The notes below the pieces were generated by a model, which ran no database searches, was not told the origin of the DNA, and saw nothing but the letters and a program-made list of their open reading frames with translations. The position numbers and the translations under genes were made by a program. A stretch of DNA of 64,000 nucleotides. Source: Edaphocola flava. Lineage in GTDB: Bacteria; Bacteroidota; Bacteroidia; Chitinophagales; Chitinophagaceae. The stretch is taken from contig NZ_SAIQ01000001.1 in the NCBI RefSeq assembly GCF_004118155.1, positions 682,001 to 746,000 of the forward strand. The letters run 5' to 3'. This document shows positions 7,909-15,171 of this stretch, in pieces (the stretch's first letter is position 1; every line of letters begins with the position of its first letter).

Positions 7909-8559
7909 CTAGTTGCAGCACATAGTACGGTATTCGGGAATGGTAAAAAGATTACCATAATTATCTGTGACCTTAATGTCGGTTAAGATAAACCTGTCCT
8001 TGTATATTGCCTGCCCTATAGCCCGCTTAATATGCTCAGACAACCGGTTACCCTTATTGAATGATGAATAAATGCACGTGCCTTCTCTATAAATAGAAAA
8101 ATGATATGAAGTGATGCGGTAATATAATTCTTCGAAGTCATGCCCTCTTAATATGGATGGCTCGCAATAAAAGGAATCGGTATAGGGCATTAACATTGTC
8201 CCCAGTTCAAGTGTTCTGTACCCGGGTTTAAATTTAATGTCAGGGATCACAAACTTTGTAACTACGCTCAGATCAAAAGACGCAACCTCAGCACTATCCG
8301 ATTCGTTAAGGATTTCAATTGTTCCACCACTGCCTTTGGGCTTTACATAATAGACAGAGTCAGTGACCCTTTTATACTCCAAACCATAAAATTGAATAGT
8401 GTAGCCATTGTTGGCAAAATTCATGAGTATTATTTCATTGAAATAAAAATTGGTTATTTCAAGGGTGCGGCTACCGTTAACGGAAAGAAGTATTGACTGA
8501 GAAGCCAAACACTGTATGCTACAGATTAATATCACCAGAATGACCAAGAGCTTACGCAT
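7909..8559 (-). CDS. Hypothetical secreted protein
   Basis: This 216-residue protein begins MRKLLVILVILICSIQCLA, a clear secretion signal; cleavage after LASQ is likely. The rest looks beta-rich (alternating hydrophobics, NSGTIEI-like strands) with a Cys pair at the C-terminus (MCCN), and no family is recognised. ATG 8559 is preferred to a GTG at 8568 that would overlap the preceding stop codon by one base and prepend three residues. It is the last gene of a long minus-strand run of small exported proteins beginning near 14.1 kb and probably shares a transcript with the gene at 8568-9188. Confidence 0.65.
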   Translation of the reverse strand: MRKLLVILVILICSIQCLASQSILLSVNGSRTLEITNFYFNEIILMNFANNGYTIQFYGLEYKRVTDSVYYVKPKGSGGTIEILNESDSAEVASFDLSVVTKFVIPDIKFKPGYRTLELGTMLMPYTDSFYCEPSILRGHDFEELYYRITSYHFSIYREGTCIYSSFNKGNRLSEHIKRAIGQAIYKDRFILTDIKVTDNYGNLFTIPEYRTMCCN

Positions 8560-8567
8560 AAAATTCA

Positions 8568-9188
8568 CTAATAGATATTTTTATCATCAGCTATATTACG
8601 CAACATTCCCACAATCTTTACCCGGTCAGAAAATAAGCTGTTCTTATCTATCCGGAACATTATGTATTCTTCATCTTTCAGGGAAGTAGCCTGAAAGCGA
8701 ACAAAAATACCCCAGTCATTTTGGAAAATTGTATCTAATATAAGCATGTTTTGTTGTATGGTTATATTCTTGCTTGTTATGCGAATTACATATCTACCAT
8801 CGCTACTTGATTGAAAGATATCCTTTTGCTTTGCTATAGAACCGGACTTATCCCATATATAGAGGGAATCTGGCAATGGAAATACAGGCCAATCATACGC
8901 CTTGAGAATGTCCATTTGTCTATTAACACTAAATTGCATAAAAGATTTCATCGCTGCACTGGTTGAATCTTCAATTCTAACAGATTCTTCACCGACTATT
9001 GGGTCTACAATAATAAAGGCCTTCCCAGATATTAAATGTTTAACAGGAAGATCTATATTATTCCTGAATAACTCTTGGCAAAATATATTCAACACCTGTT
9101 CCCTAACTGGCATGCGCATTTTCTGAGCTGCGATTTCAGCAAAAAGGCCACTCAATAGTCCAAAAATAAGTAATCGTCTAAATAGCAT
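8568..9188 (-). CDS. Hypothetical secreted protein
   Basis: The 206-residue protein has an N-terminal signal peptide (FRRLLIFGLLSGLFAEIAAQ, cleavage after AAQ). The mature region mixes predicted helices and strands with no motif known to me. Its stop codon abuts the start of the next gene downstream (7909-8559), consistent with a two-gene unit. The base composition is AT-rich compared with ligD next door. The pair could be members of the accessory, Rhs-associated cargo that fills the following 6 kb, but nothing in the sequence proves this. Confidence 0.65.
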   Translation of the reverse strand: MLFRRLLIFGLLSGLFAEIAAQKMRMPVREQVLNIFCQELFRNNIDLPVKHLISGKAFIIVDPIVGEESVRIEDSTSAAMKSFMQFSVNRQMDILKAYDWPVFPLPDSLYIWDKSGSIAKQKDIFQSSSDGRYVIRITSKNITIQQNMLILDTIFQNDWGIFVRFQATSLKDEEYIMFRIDKNSLFSDRVKIVGMLRNIADDKNIY

Positions 9189-9251
9189 TAGATTAATTTA
9201 ATAGACAAATTATAAGTATGCATTATGCACGGTAGGCGCGAGCCTTGAAAA

Positions 9252-9536
9252 TTATATCCCTTCATACAACTGGCTGATCATGTACCAAAATAGCATCAGC
9301 ATTATCCCATTGACCAAAATGGATGTATAAATAAAAATATTCCTTTTAATGATCAAAAATAATAAAGATAATACCATAAGCATTGCTGGAATGAATGTAA
9401 ACATGCTTATCATTAGAAAGCTCCCGGCAAATCCTTGAAAACATCGCAAAAAAAATGCCAGCAATGCATTAATAATGGTAACAGTAAAAAAGATTACAGA
9501 TACCATTAGCATTTTTATATTTTTGTTTTGTCCCAC
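9252..9536 (-). CDS. Small hypothetical membrane protein
   Basis: This 94-residue ORF is almost entirely hydrophobic, with three predicted transmembrane segments (about 9-27, 37-60 and 66-90) separated by short polar turns. GTG at 9536 gives the longest form, and an ATG at 9512 is equally plausible. It has no recognisable domain. It is an inner-membrane protein by composition, lying in the minus-strand orphan cluster. Confidence 0.5.
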   Translation of the reverse strand: MGQNKNIKMLMVSVIFFTVTIINALLAFFLRCFQGFAGSFLMISMFTFIPAMLMVLSLLFLIIKRNIFIYTSILVNGIMLMLFWYMISQLYEGI

Positions 9537-9588
9537 TATTTATTCTTTAAAATTAAATTTCATCGGAGCATAAGACATAATACGTGTG

Positions 9589-10647
9589 TCAATTTTCTTT
9601 CTCATGTAATAATAGTTCAATACATTCTACGCCAGCCACCCGTTCTATTATGGGTATTTCTGTCCGTATGTCTACATAAGCAACATCGGCATATAAGATA
9701 ATCTTGCCGAACAAAGACAATGGATAAAATGCACCATACTTTTTTAATTGAAGAGTGTAAACTACTCCCACATTTCTTATATGCCGGTCCGTCAATACAA
9801 GACGTAGTTCTGCTATTTCGTATATAAAACGGAGCTTGCCAATATACACTTCTACGACACCGCCGATGCGGATAATTTTTTTAGTCACTAGACATTGGAA
9901 CCAATTTACTATCATTGCATACAACCAGATCAAAGCAGTCAGCAACATGAGTATAGTATTTTTATCATAAAAATACAAGCATAGGATACCACAGCCAATA
10001 CTCCATAAAAAAGTCAGTAAAGCAAATCGGAAACCGGTTTTCGTTTCTACAGTATATTCCATATCAGTATATGTTTTTATAATATTCACCCTTTCCCGGA
10101 TTCGTTCCTTTTGGCGCTGGAGCTGTCTTTTTCGTTCATCCCAAGCATCTCTCAATCCGAAATGCTCCTGCAGGATTTCCAATTTACGTTTGCATACTTC
10201 AACTTCTTCGGTATAAAAAAGCATTATGCTTTTTTTAAATAGCGCCTGATAGCCAAATCGTTTTGTAAAATGGAGTTCTATGATAAAGCCTCGTGGAGGT
10301 ATATTGCTCAGATAAGTACTTTTCTCTGACTGCCAGCTTATATAGCATTGCTGCCTATCTAATATATACTTTTTCCGACCAAGCAGTAAACAAACAGTAT
10401 CTCCCTGCTTTATCAGGGTTCTTGTATACAATCGTTCGAAAGTATTATAAATATGTACCTTAAAAATGGCAAAACAAGCGATAACGCCCACTGGTGCGTA
10501 GAAAGAGGAAAGCACATTATTGGATATAACAAACCAGGTGATAGCAAAAAGCTCCAATATCCCCACTGCAAAAGAAAACCTGTCCTTACTATCGGGTTCA
10601 ATCTCAAAATACTGTCCTGATTCAATGATTTTATACCGTTCATTCAT
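9589..10647 (-). CDS. Hypothetical membrane protein with internal duplication
   Basis: The 352-residue protein consists of two similar halves. Each has a short N-terminal polar part, a hairpin of two transmembrane helices (about 25-65 and 205-250) and a beta-rich cytoplasmic domain of about 100 residues. The order TM pair, then RTLIKQGDTVCLLLGRKKYIL in half one, corresponds to TKKIIRIGGVVEVYIGKLRF in half two. The halves are joined by a strongly charged helix rich in Arg, Lys and Gln (about 170-190). The hairpin plus beta domain resembles bacterial PH-like (bPH) membrane proteins, but this is a structural guess. The function is unknown. Confidence 0.65.
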   Translation of the reverse strand: MNERYKIIESGQYFEIEPDSKDRFSFAVGILELFAITWFVISNNVLSSFYAPVGVIACFAIFKVHIYNTFERLYTRTLIKQGDTVCLLLGRKKYILDRQQCYISWQSEKSTYLSNIPPRGFIIELHFTKRFGYQALFKKSIMLFYTEEVEVCKRKLEILQEHFGLRDAWDERKRQLQRQKERIRERVNIIKTYTDMEYTVETKTGFRFALLTFLWSIGCGILCLYFYDKNTILMLLTALIWLYAMIVNWFQCLVTKKIIRIGGVVEVYIGKLRFIYEIAELRLVLTDRHIRNVGVVYTLQLKKYGAFYPLSLFGKIILYADVAYVDIRTEIPIIERVAGVECIELLLHEKEN

Positions 10648-10682
10648 GCAAATATTATATTAAGCAATATACATACGTTCAG

Positions 10683-11015
10683 TTAATCACAACCATTATA
10701 ATGAAAATATTCCGGGTAAGTGCCCGGGCGGTTTACCTTGAATCTAAAACTACCCACTTCCTTAACAAGGGTATCTCCGGGATGCAGGTACTGCCAGGCT
10801 TCGTAAGCATAAATAGTATAGGGAATTCCCTCTCCTCTAAGAAATATCCGAGGGCTTTCTTTATTTTCTTTATCCCTAAATACAGAATCTACAACGCCAC
10901 TCATGGGCAGATTATAATATTCCCGGCAAAAGTGCTGACCCTTCAAATGCGTATCATAAAAAGCAATTCCAAAGAAAGCAATCACGATACTTATAGTAAT
11001 TAATGCTCTTTTCAT
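10683..11015 (-). CDS. Hypothetical membrane-anchored protein
   Basis: From the ATG at 11015 the product has 110 residues: an N-terminal hydrophobic anchor or signal (MKRALITISIVIAFFGIAF) and a small periplasmic domain containing FREYYNLP-like and PGDTLVKEVGSF segments. A longer ORF from 11066 only adds residues that overlap the neighbouring gene, so ATG 11015 is preferred. No family is recognised. It belongs to the run of small exported orphans upstream of the 9589 gene. Confidence 0.55.
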   Translation of the reverse strand: MKRALITISIVIAFFGIAFYDTHLKGQHFCREYYNLPMSGVVDSVFRDKENKESPRIFLRGEGIPYTIYAYEAWQYLHPGDTLVKEVGSFRFKVNRPGTYPEYFHYNGCD

Positions 11016-11040
11016 AGTATTGATATCATATTTGAACATA

Positions 11041-11355
11041 CTAAGGACAACTCTTGTAGTAATCAACTATACGATGTGCTTCTGTATTATAGTCAATAGT
11101 CAGCCAGCATGTATCTTTTGCATTTAAAATAACGTCAGAGAAGAATATATTATAACTAACGATTTGGTCTCCATGAGAAAAAGCATTTATTCTCTGAAAT
11201 GTAAGATGGCTGGTCAATTCTTCAATTGATATCTTAGTTCCTTTCTGCTGGTCGAGAAAAAACATTACCTCTTCTATACTATGCAAATTTCCTGTTGACC
11301 GACAGGAATGAGCCAGCATGATAGAAAGGAGGAAATAATATTCCCTGTACTTCAT
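11041..11355 (-). CDS. Hypothetical secreted protein or lipoprotein
   Basis: Starting at ATG 11355 (the upstream in-frame start is TTG), the product has 104 residues. A hydrophobic leader ends in MLAHSC, which could act as an imperfect lipobox. The mature domain is short and polar and ends in YKSCP. No homologous family is recognised. Its neighbours are similar small exported ORFs on the same strand, spaced 25-60 bp apart. Confidence 0.5.
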   Translation of the reverse strand: MKYREYYFLLSIMLAHSCRSTGNLHSIEEVMFFLDQQKGTKISIEELTSHLTFQRINAFSHGDQIVSYNIFFSDVILNAKDTCWLTIDYNTEAHRIVDYYKSCP

Positions 11356-11415
11356 AGTATATATTACATTCAATACTTATAGTCTATCCTTTAATAATAT
11401 TAAGCTATAATCTGC

Positions 11416-11976
11416 TCAAGATTCCCGATGTTTTACTTTTAAATTTTCATCAATTTTATCTATAAATTCCTCCTCAAAAACTTTTATCAACTTTTTTTTC
11501 AGAAAAGGTGTATACCATCCAATACCGCCGTTCCCTTCACTACCTCCTCTACCATTTTCATCATGAGCATAAGCAATAAATATTTCAGATGTTGTATCTC
11601 TATTCCAATCATTTTTATTTCCAGTGTATCTGAATGTATATCTATACTTTTTCCCATCTCTAGAAATATATAGCTCAACGTAGGCATCATTGGAGAGACC
11701 TTTTATAGTATCATGTTTACCATTTGTAACATCTACTAAGGGATTTTGAGGAATAGTATCCTGAGTAAGATTATTACTATTGGATATTACCGCATTTACT
11801 GCATGCTGTAATTCATTTTTTTTCACTGGATAGGCGTACGCTTTAATGCAACCATGCGTCCCAGCCGATAAACAGGAAGAAAATTTTACTATTATTACCA
11901 GAAAGCATACATAGAAATGATTGCGAAGTAGTAATCGTATATTCTTTTGCAAGTCCAATCTTTTTGTGTTCAACAT
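11416..11976 (-). CDS. Hypothetical protein with N-terminal hydrophobic segment
   Basis: The 186-residue ORF carries a hydrophobic segment at about 20-38 (HFYVCFLVIIVKFSSCLSAG) that could be an uncleaved anchor or a late signal. A polar region follows, then a Tyr-rich beta stretch (KKYRYTFRY), a Gly-rich turn (GRGGSEGNGGIG) and a charged C-terminus. No family is recognised. It is AT-rich with clear stop-free coding, flanked by other orphan genes of the same orientation. Confidence 0.5.
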   Translation of the reverse strand: MLNTKRLDLQKNIRLLLRNHFYVCFLVIIVKFSSCLSAGTHGCIKAYAYPVKKNELQHAVNAVISNSNNLTQDTIPQNPLVDVTNGKHDTIKGLSNDAYVELYISRDGKKYRYTFRYTGNKNDWNRDTTSEIFIAYAHDENGRGGSEGNGGIGWYTPFLKKKLIKVFEEEFIDKIDENLKVKHRES

Positions 11977-11999
11977 ATTTTAATATAATAAGTTTACAA

Positions 12000-12572
12000 T
12001 TACATTGCTTCGATAATCCTAATGACTTCATATGCTTTTCCATATGCTGTTTCAAATAGATTATTAAGATCCATTGTAAACAGTTCGTTTCGGCATTTCA
12101 GATATGCAGCTGCGCTATCAGGATTATTAAATAATCCATTCTGATTCAGCCTGTCCCTGAATGCGCGCATAGAATCATGGACAACAATGATGCGACTATT
12201 GCATAATTCATGGTACACACTTGAATAAAAATAGTCTCTGGTCCAATACTCAGGATCTTCTATAAAAGCTACATCATAACCCAATACAAAATACCCATCA
12301 GGTATCAGGACAGCCTCTTCATTACTTTGAAAAAACAATAGTTTTGATTGGTGATACCCCTCTTTTTGTTTCAACCATCCATGAAAACGCTTGACAATAC
12401 TCAATCCTATCTGGCTACTAATATAGCACTCAAATGCGTCATTAATTAAAATCGTATCATCTGGATACAGAGCGTTCCAATCAGGAATAAAGTCGGTCCA
12501 TTCCTGATTACCAATGCTATCTACTCCCAGATATCCATTGTTGTTTTTAATTCTGATAACATAACCTTCCAT
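12000..12572 (-). CDS. Hypothetical cytoplasmic protein
   Basis: This 190-residue protein has no signal peptide, unlike its neighbours. It is rich in aromatic and acidic residues (WTDFIPDW, YPDDTILI, FIEDPEYWTRDYFY) and ends in an amphipathic helix. The acidic, soluble character and position in an Rhs-tip neighbourhood would suit an immunity protein, but no named immunity family is recognised. The ATG at 12572 is the only reasonable start. Confidence 0.55.
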   Translation of the reverse strand: MEGYVIRIKNNNGYLGVDSIGNQEWTDFIPDWNALYPDDTILINDAFECYISSQIGLSIVKRFHGWLKQKEGYHQSKLLFFQSNEEAVLIPDGYFVLGYDVAFIEDPEYWTRDYFYSSVYHELCNSRIIVVHDSMRAFRDRLNQNGLFNNPDSAAAYLKCRNELFTMDLNNLFETAYGKAYEVIRIIEAM

Positions 12573-12754
12573 AATAACGCATTATTGTAAACCTGGTTAG
12601 CAAAAAGATAGTAATTCATTATCAAGAGTAAATAAAAACAAATTCTACCATCTGAGCATTGTTCAACTTATTATGTATTATATTTTATACTTAGAAAACC
12701 AACTCATTTGGCACATTACAGAATTTAGCCACCGCCATTATTTCTCCATTAAAA

Positions 12755-13237
12755 TCATTTGACGTTAAGTTCTTTGTATAAAATTCTTCTTTCTTTGCTA
12801 GAATTTCCAACTACTTTGTCGCAAGATGTTAAATAACAGTAGACCTGATCAGTAAACTCATCTTCAAGATAAATAATGTATCTTTTATTTATTTCAAAAA
12901 AGATTTCACACATTGAGCCACCTATTGGTGTCTCAATGTATACGAAACAAGGTTTAACCTCATTCTTATAATTTTTATTTACTGAAACTTTATATCGATA
13001 ATAGGATGCTAAACATCCCGTTTTCCTTAAAGAGTCAACTTGAGAAGTGGAGACTTCGGTTCCTGCACTCTTACATATATCATAATTAACCAATTTTCTT
13101 TCTAGAATTGTACAATGAAAAATATATTTAGCATTCTTTATTATTTCCTGCATACTTAATGATTGAGGACAACTACATCCTATCGCCAGAGTGGGCTTCA
13201 GAAACAAAGTCAAAATAATTAAAAGATACTTTTTCAT
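12755..13237 (-). CDS. Secreted NTR/TIMP-like domain protein
   Basis: The 160-residue protein has a signal peptide (KYLLIILTLFLKPTLAIG) immediately followed by CSCPQSLSMQEIIKNAKYIF. This N-terminal C-x-C plus 'xxAxxIFxGxI' pattern is characteristic of bacterial netrin/TIMP-like (NTR) OB-fold proteins. More Cys residues (C56, C74 region, MCEIFF, VYCYLTSC) could form the family's disulfides. Such proteins are exported and their bacterial role is unknown. It starts 5 bp after the stop of a 45-codon ORF (13243-13380), suggesting translational coupling. Confidence 0.65.
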   Translation of the reverse strand: MKKYLLIILTLFLKPTLAIGCSCPQSLSMQEIIKNAKYIFHCTILERKLVNYDICKSAGTEVSTSQVDSLRKTGCLASYYRYKVSVNKNYKNEVKPCFVYIETPIGGSMCEIFFEINKRYIIYLEDEFTDQVYCYLTSCDKVVGNSSKERRILYKELNVK

Positions 13238-13242
13238 ATTTA

Positions 13243-13380
13243 CTATTTTCTATCTTTATTTAGAGTAATTAATGGAGCTATTAACGATTTAATATATTCC
13301 TTTTTTTCCTCATCATATACTTTATAAGTTCTAGACTTACCTCCATTAACCTCATTTCCATCCTTATCTGTAATATTCAT
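13243..13380 (-). CDS. Short ORF (45 residues), possible gene remnant
   Basis: ATG at 13380 gives a 45-residue charged peptide containing DKDGNEVNGGKSRTYKVYDE and ending KDRK. The frame is open further upstream for about 20 codons (to a TAG near 13443) without an ATG, so it may be the 3' end of a decayed gene. The stop lies 5 bp before the NTR-like gene, in a position typical of a coupled upstream ORF. The evidence for translation is only composition and spacing. Confidence 0.35.
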   Translation of the reverse strand: MNITDKDGNEVNGGKSRTYKVYDEEKKEYIKSLIAPLITLNKDRK

Positions 13381-13411
13381 TAAATGAATAACTATTATTT
13401 CTGAGTTAAAC

Positions 13412-13588
13412 TCAGTTGTCAGTTTTAAATGCAGAAGCTAAAATTTCATCAACTTCCTCGTTCTGGACTATACAGATCCAGTTATAGTACTGCCCCCCAA
13501 GCCTGCTGTGACCATACAAATGATGCTCTGCCAGGCACAGGATACCTGCATCTATATCCTGAGGGTTGAGTGTGTTTACAAATTGCAT
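13412..13588 (-). CDS. Short ORF (58 residues), unknown
   Basis: The ORF from ATG 13588 to TGA 13412-13414 encodes 58 residues with a well-mixed composition: a possible helical Leu/Ala stretch (DAGILCLAEHH), then GGQYYNWICIV and an acidic C-terminal helix. An in-frame TAA closes it upstream. It may be a small cytoplasmic protein, such as an immunity-type protein, or a fragment. No family is recognised. Confidence 0.35.
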   Translation of the reverse strand: MQFVNTLNPQDIDAGILCLAEHHLYGHSRLGGQYYNWICIVQNEEVDEILASAFKTDN

Positions 13589-13707
13589 CCCAGCTAATTA
13601 CCACACCTGCTTTTACCATACTTTATTGTTGCTCTATCATAAAACATTCAACAACGGTCACCAGCTCTTTTAAGACACTACAGTTTTGAGTACTGCCATT
13701 ACCACAC

Positions 13708-14118
13708 TTACCATCGAAAATGAAGAATGTATTTTGAAACCACTTTTTTATTTGCACAAATTCCAGGTTTCCATTTATTCGATTTCAAAATAACGATTCG
13801 TGCTTTATTTTCAAGACTTGAGGGAATCTCTTTAAGAGATTCAATTTTCAGTACTTCGCCACTTGTATCAATGACGATAGCCATTTTAATACTACCGACA
13901 TGGTGTTCATCTTCATCAATGCTTAAATTACTATTTATATATCTTAACGATGCCATTTCACCACCTTCAAAGCTTGGCATCACATCAAAAGTTGTATAAA
14001 CATTGCGATTTAGAGTTTTGTCATTATAGCATACACATTTATAATCATCCGCTCCCAAATGATATTTATTAGTACAAGCAAATAATGAAATTGACAAAAA
14101 TGCAATTTGTATTTTCAT
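13708..14118 (-). CDS. Lipoprotein with TonB C-terminal-like domain
   Basis: The 136-residue protein starts with a lipoprotein signal ending SLFACT. The rest matches the TonB C-terminal fold pattern: MPSFEGGEMASLRYINSNL (compare PxFPGGexaLxxyLxxNLxYP), then GSIKMAIVIDTSGEV, then a helix and NKWKPGICANKKVVSKY (compare W-x-P-G-x-x-x-G-x-P-V). Such free-standing TonB-like domains are common in Bacteroidota. Here it is tethered by lipid rather than by a TonB transmembrane helix, so it is unlikely to be an energy transducer of the classical type. Confidence 0.65.
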   Translation of the reverse strand: MKIQIAFLSISLFACTNKYHLGADDYKCVCYNDKTLNRNVYTTFDVMPSFEGGEMASLRYINSNLSIDEDEHHVGSIKMAIVIDTSGEVLKIESLKEIPSSLENKARIVILKSNKWKPGICANKKVVSKYILHFRW

Positions 14119-14646
14119 AATATCCGTATTAATCTGGATTCGTTGCTATCAGCTTTTACATCATTATTATTTTAGAGATCATTCATTAATATCGGGTTTA
14201 AGCCATTTACAGTGTACTGATATTGATTTGACCCAGGATGCCCCCTCTCCATATTCTATCTCTTGGCAACCTACTACTATCTTCCTAAAACAACCTTGCT
14301 AATTATTAGTCCTTCTCCCATTTTTAATGATACGATTATGTGAACAAACGAGCATGGGATGCTTATCCTCAATTCTTGAACACATCGTACTTATTGAATG
14401 CATTGGAGCGTCATTTTAGACCATAAAAATACGAGAAACAGGTAATTATACCCATTCCTCGTATTTGACCTAAAATGATTTAATATTGAAAATCAGTTAC
14501 TTAAATCTACTCAATTAATTCATCACTAACTTTGATACACTACCGCTTTTGCATAGTCTAAAATATCAAAAACCTTAATTGTACAGTGTTTTAGACCTTA
14601 TTACTTGCAAAACAACAAAGTGAGTACACTACCTGAAACACTACCC
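14119..14646. other. Non-coding gap with a solo IS left end
   Basis: No gene is visible in this 528-bp stretch. It contains a 145-bp copy (14399-14543) of the sequence found upstream of the IS1-type transposase at 19231-19375. The remaining AT-rich sequence shows nothing recognisable. Confidence 0.65.
14399..14543 (-). repeat. 145-bp repeat, copy A (solo IS left-end remnant)
   Basis: This stretch matches 19231-19375 with only about ten mismatches over 145 bp. It contains a long imperfect hairpin (TCATTTTAG...ATACGAG / CTCGTATTTGACCTAAAATGA) and ends at ATCACTAACTTTGATACAC, which resembles an IS1-type terminal repeat. The transposase that follows the other copy is missing here; homology stops at the position of its start codon. 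Confidence 0.75.
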
Positions 14647-15171
14647 CTACCATTCTCCCGCATTTTTATTCTCTTTTACTTTTTTAAATGCTTTTAGGTA
14701 TATACTATTGCTAAAAAACGGAAAGGATCTTAAAAATTTCTCTTCATTATAATTATCCGAAATTAAGTCTATATCCATTATTTCAACAATTCTCTCTTTT
14801 ATACGATTACGTTCAGAATCAGGAAAACAATCAATTATTTTATCAATATCATTCCCTTTTAAAGGATAATTTATTAGCATTATATAAACAGCACTTCCAA
14901 TGTTTTCGCTTTCACTTTCATCCTTAACGTTCATGATGACATTCAACAAACGAATATACAAACCAGTATCCCTAATATCTGTATTTGTAAGAGAGTCAAA
15001 AAAAGCATCACTTGAAGTCATATGATCATTGTCAAGTTTTAAATAGCTTTCATAAGCTAAACAATGTTTATATATTGCTCTTTTATCTAAACTTACAACA
15101 TCCCGTTTATTACTACCGATGTTACAACTACAAATAAAAAATACAAATAATAGATTACCCTTTTTGAACAT
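14647..15171 (-). CDS. Lipoprotein, candidate immunity partner of the YkuD Rhs tip
   Basis: From ATG 15171 the 174-residue product begins MFKKGNLLFVFFICSCNIGS, a lipoprotein signal with Cys at about residue 16. The mature domain is acidic and mainly helical and ends KENKNAGEW. A longer ORF from 15279 would overlap the Rhs-tip gene much more. With ATG 15171 the overlap is 17 bp, the coupling usual for toxin-immunity pairs. A periplasm-facing lipoprotein is the expected location for protection against a peptidoglycan-targeting YkuD-type effector. No immunity family is recognised, so this rests on context. Confidence 0.55.
   Translation of the reverse strand: MFKKGNLLFVFFICSCNIGSNKRDVVSLDKRAIYKHCLAYESYLKLDNDHMTSSDAFFDSLTNTDIRDTGLYIRLLNVIMNVKDESESENIGSAVYIMLINYPLKGNDIDKIIDCFPDSERNRIKERIVEIMDIDLISDNYNEEKFLRSFPFFSNSIYLKAFKKVKENKNAGEW

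Larger units (their letters stand above)
13238..13707. other. Gap holding two short ORFs below 60 codons
   Basis: No gene longer than 60 codons lies in this 470-bp stretch. Two short minus-strand ORFs with protein-like composition are visible (13243-13380 and 13412-13588). The rest shows nothing recognisable. Confidence 0.6.
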
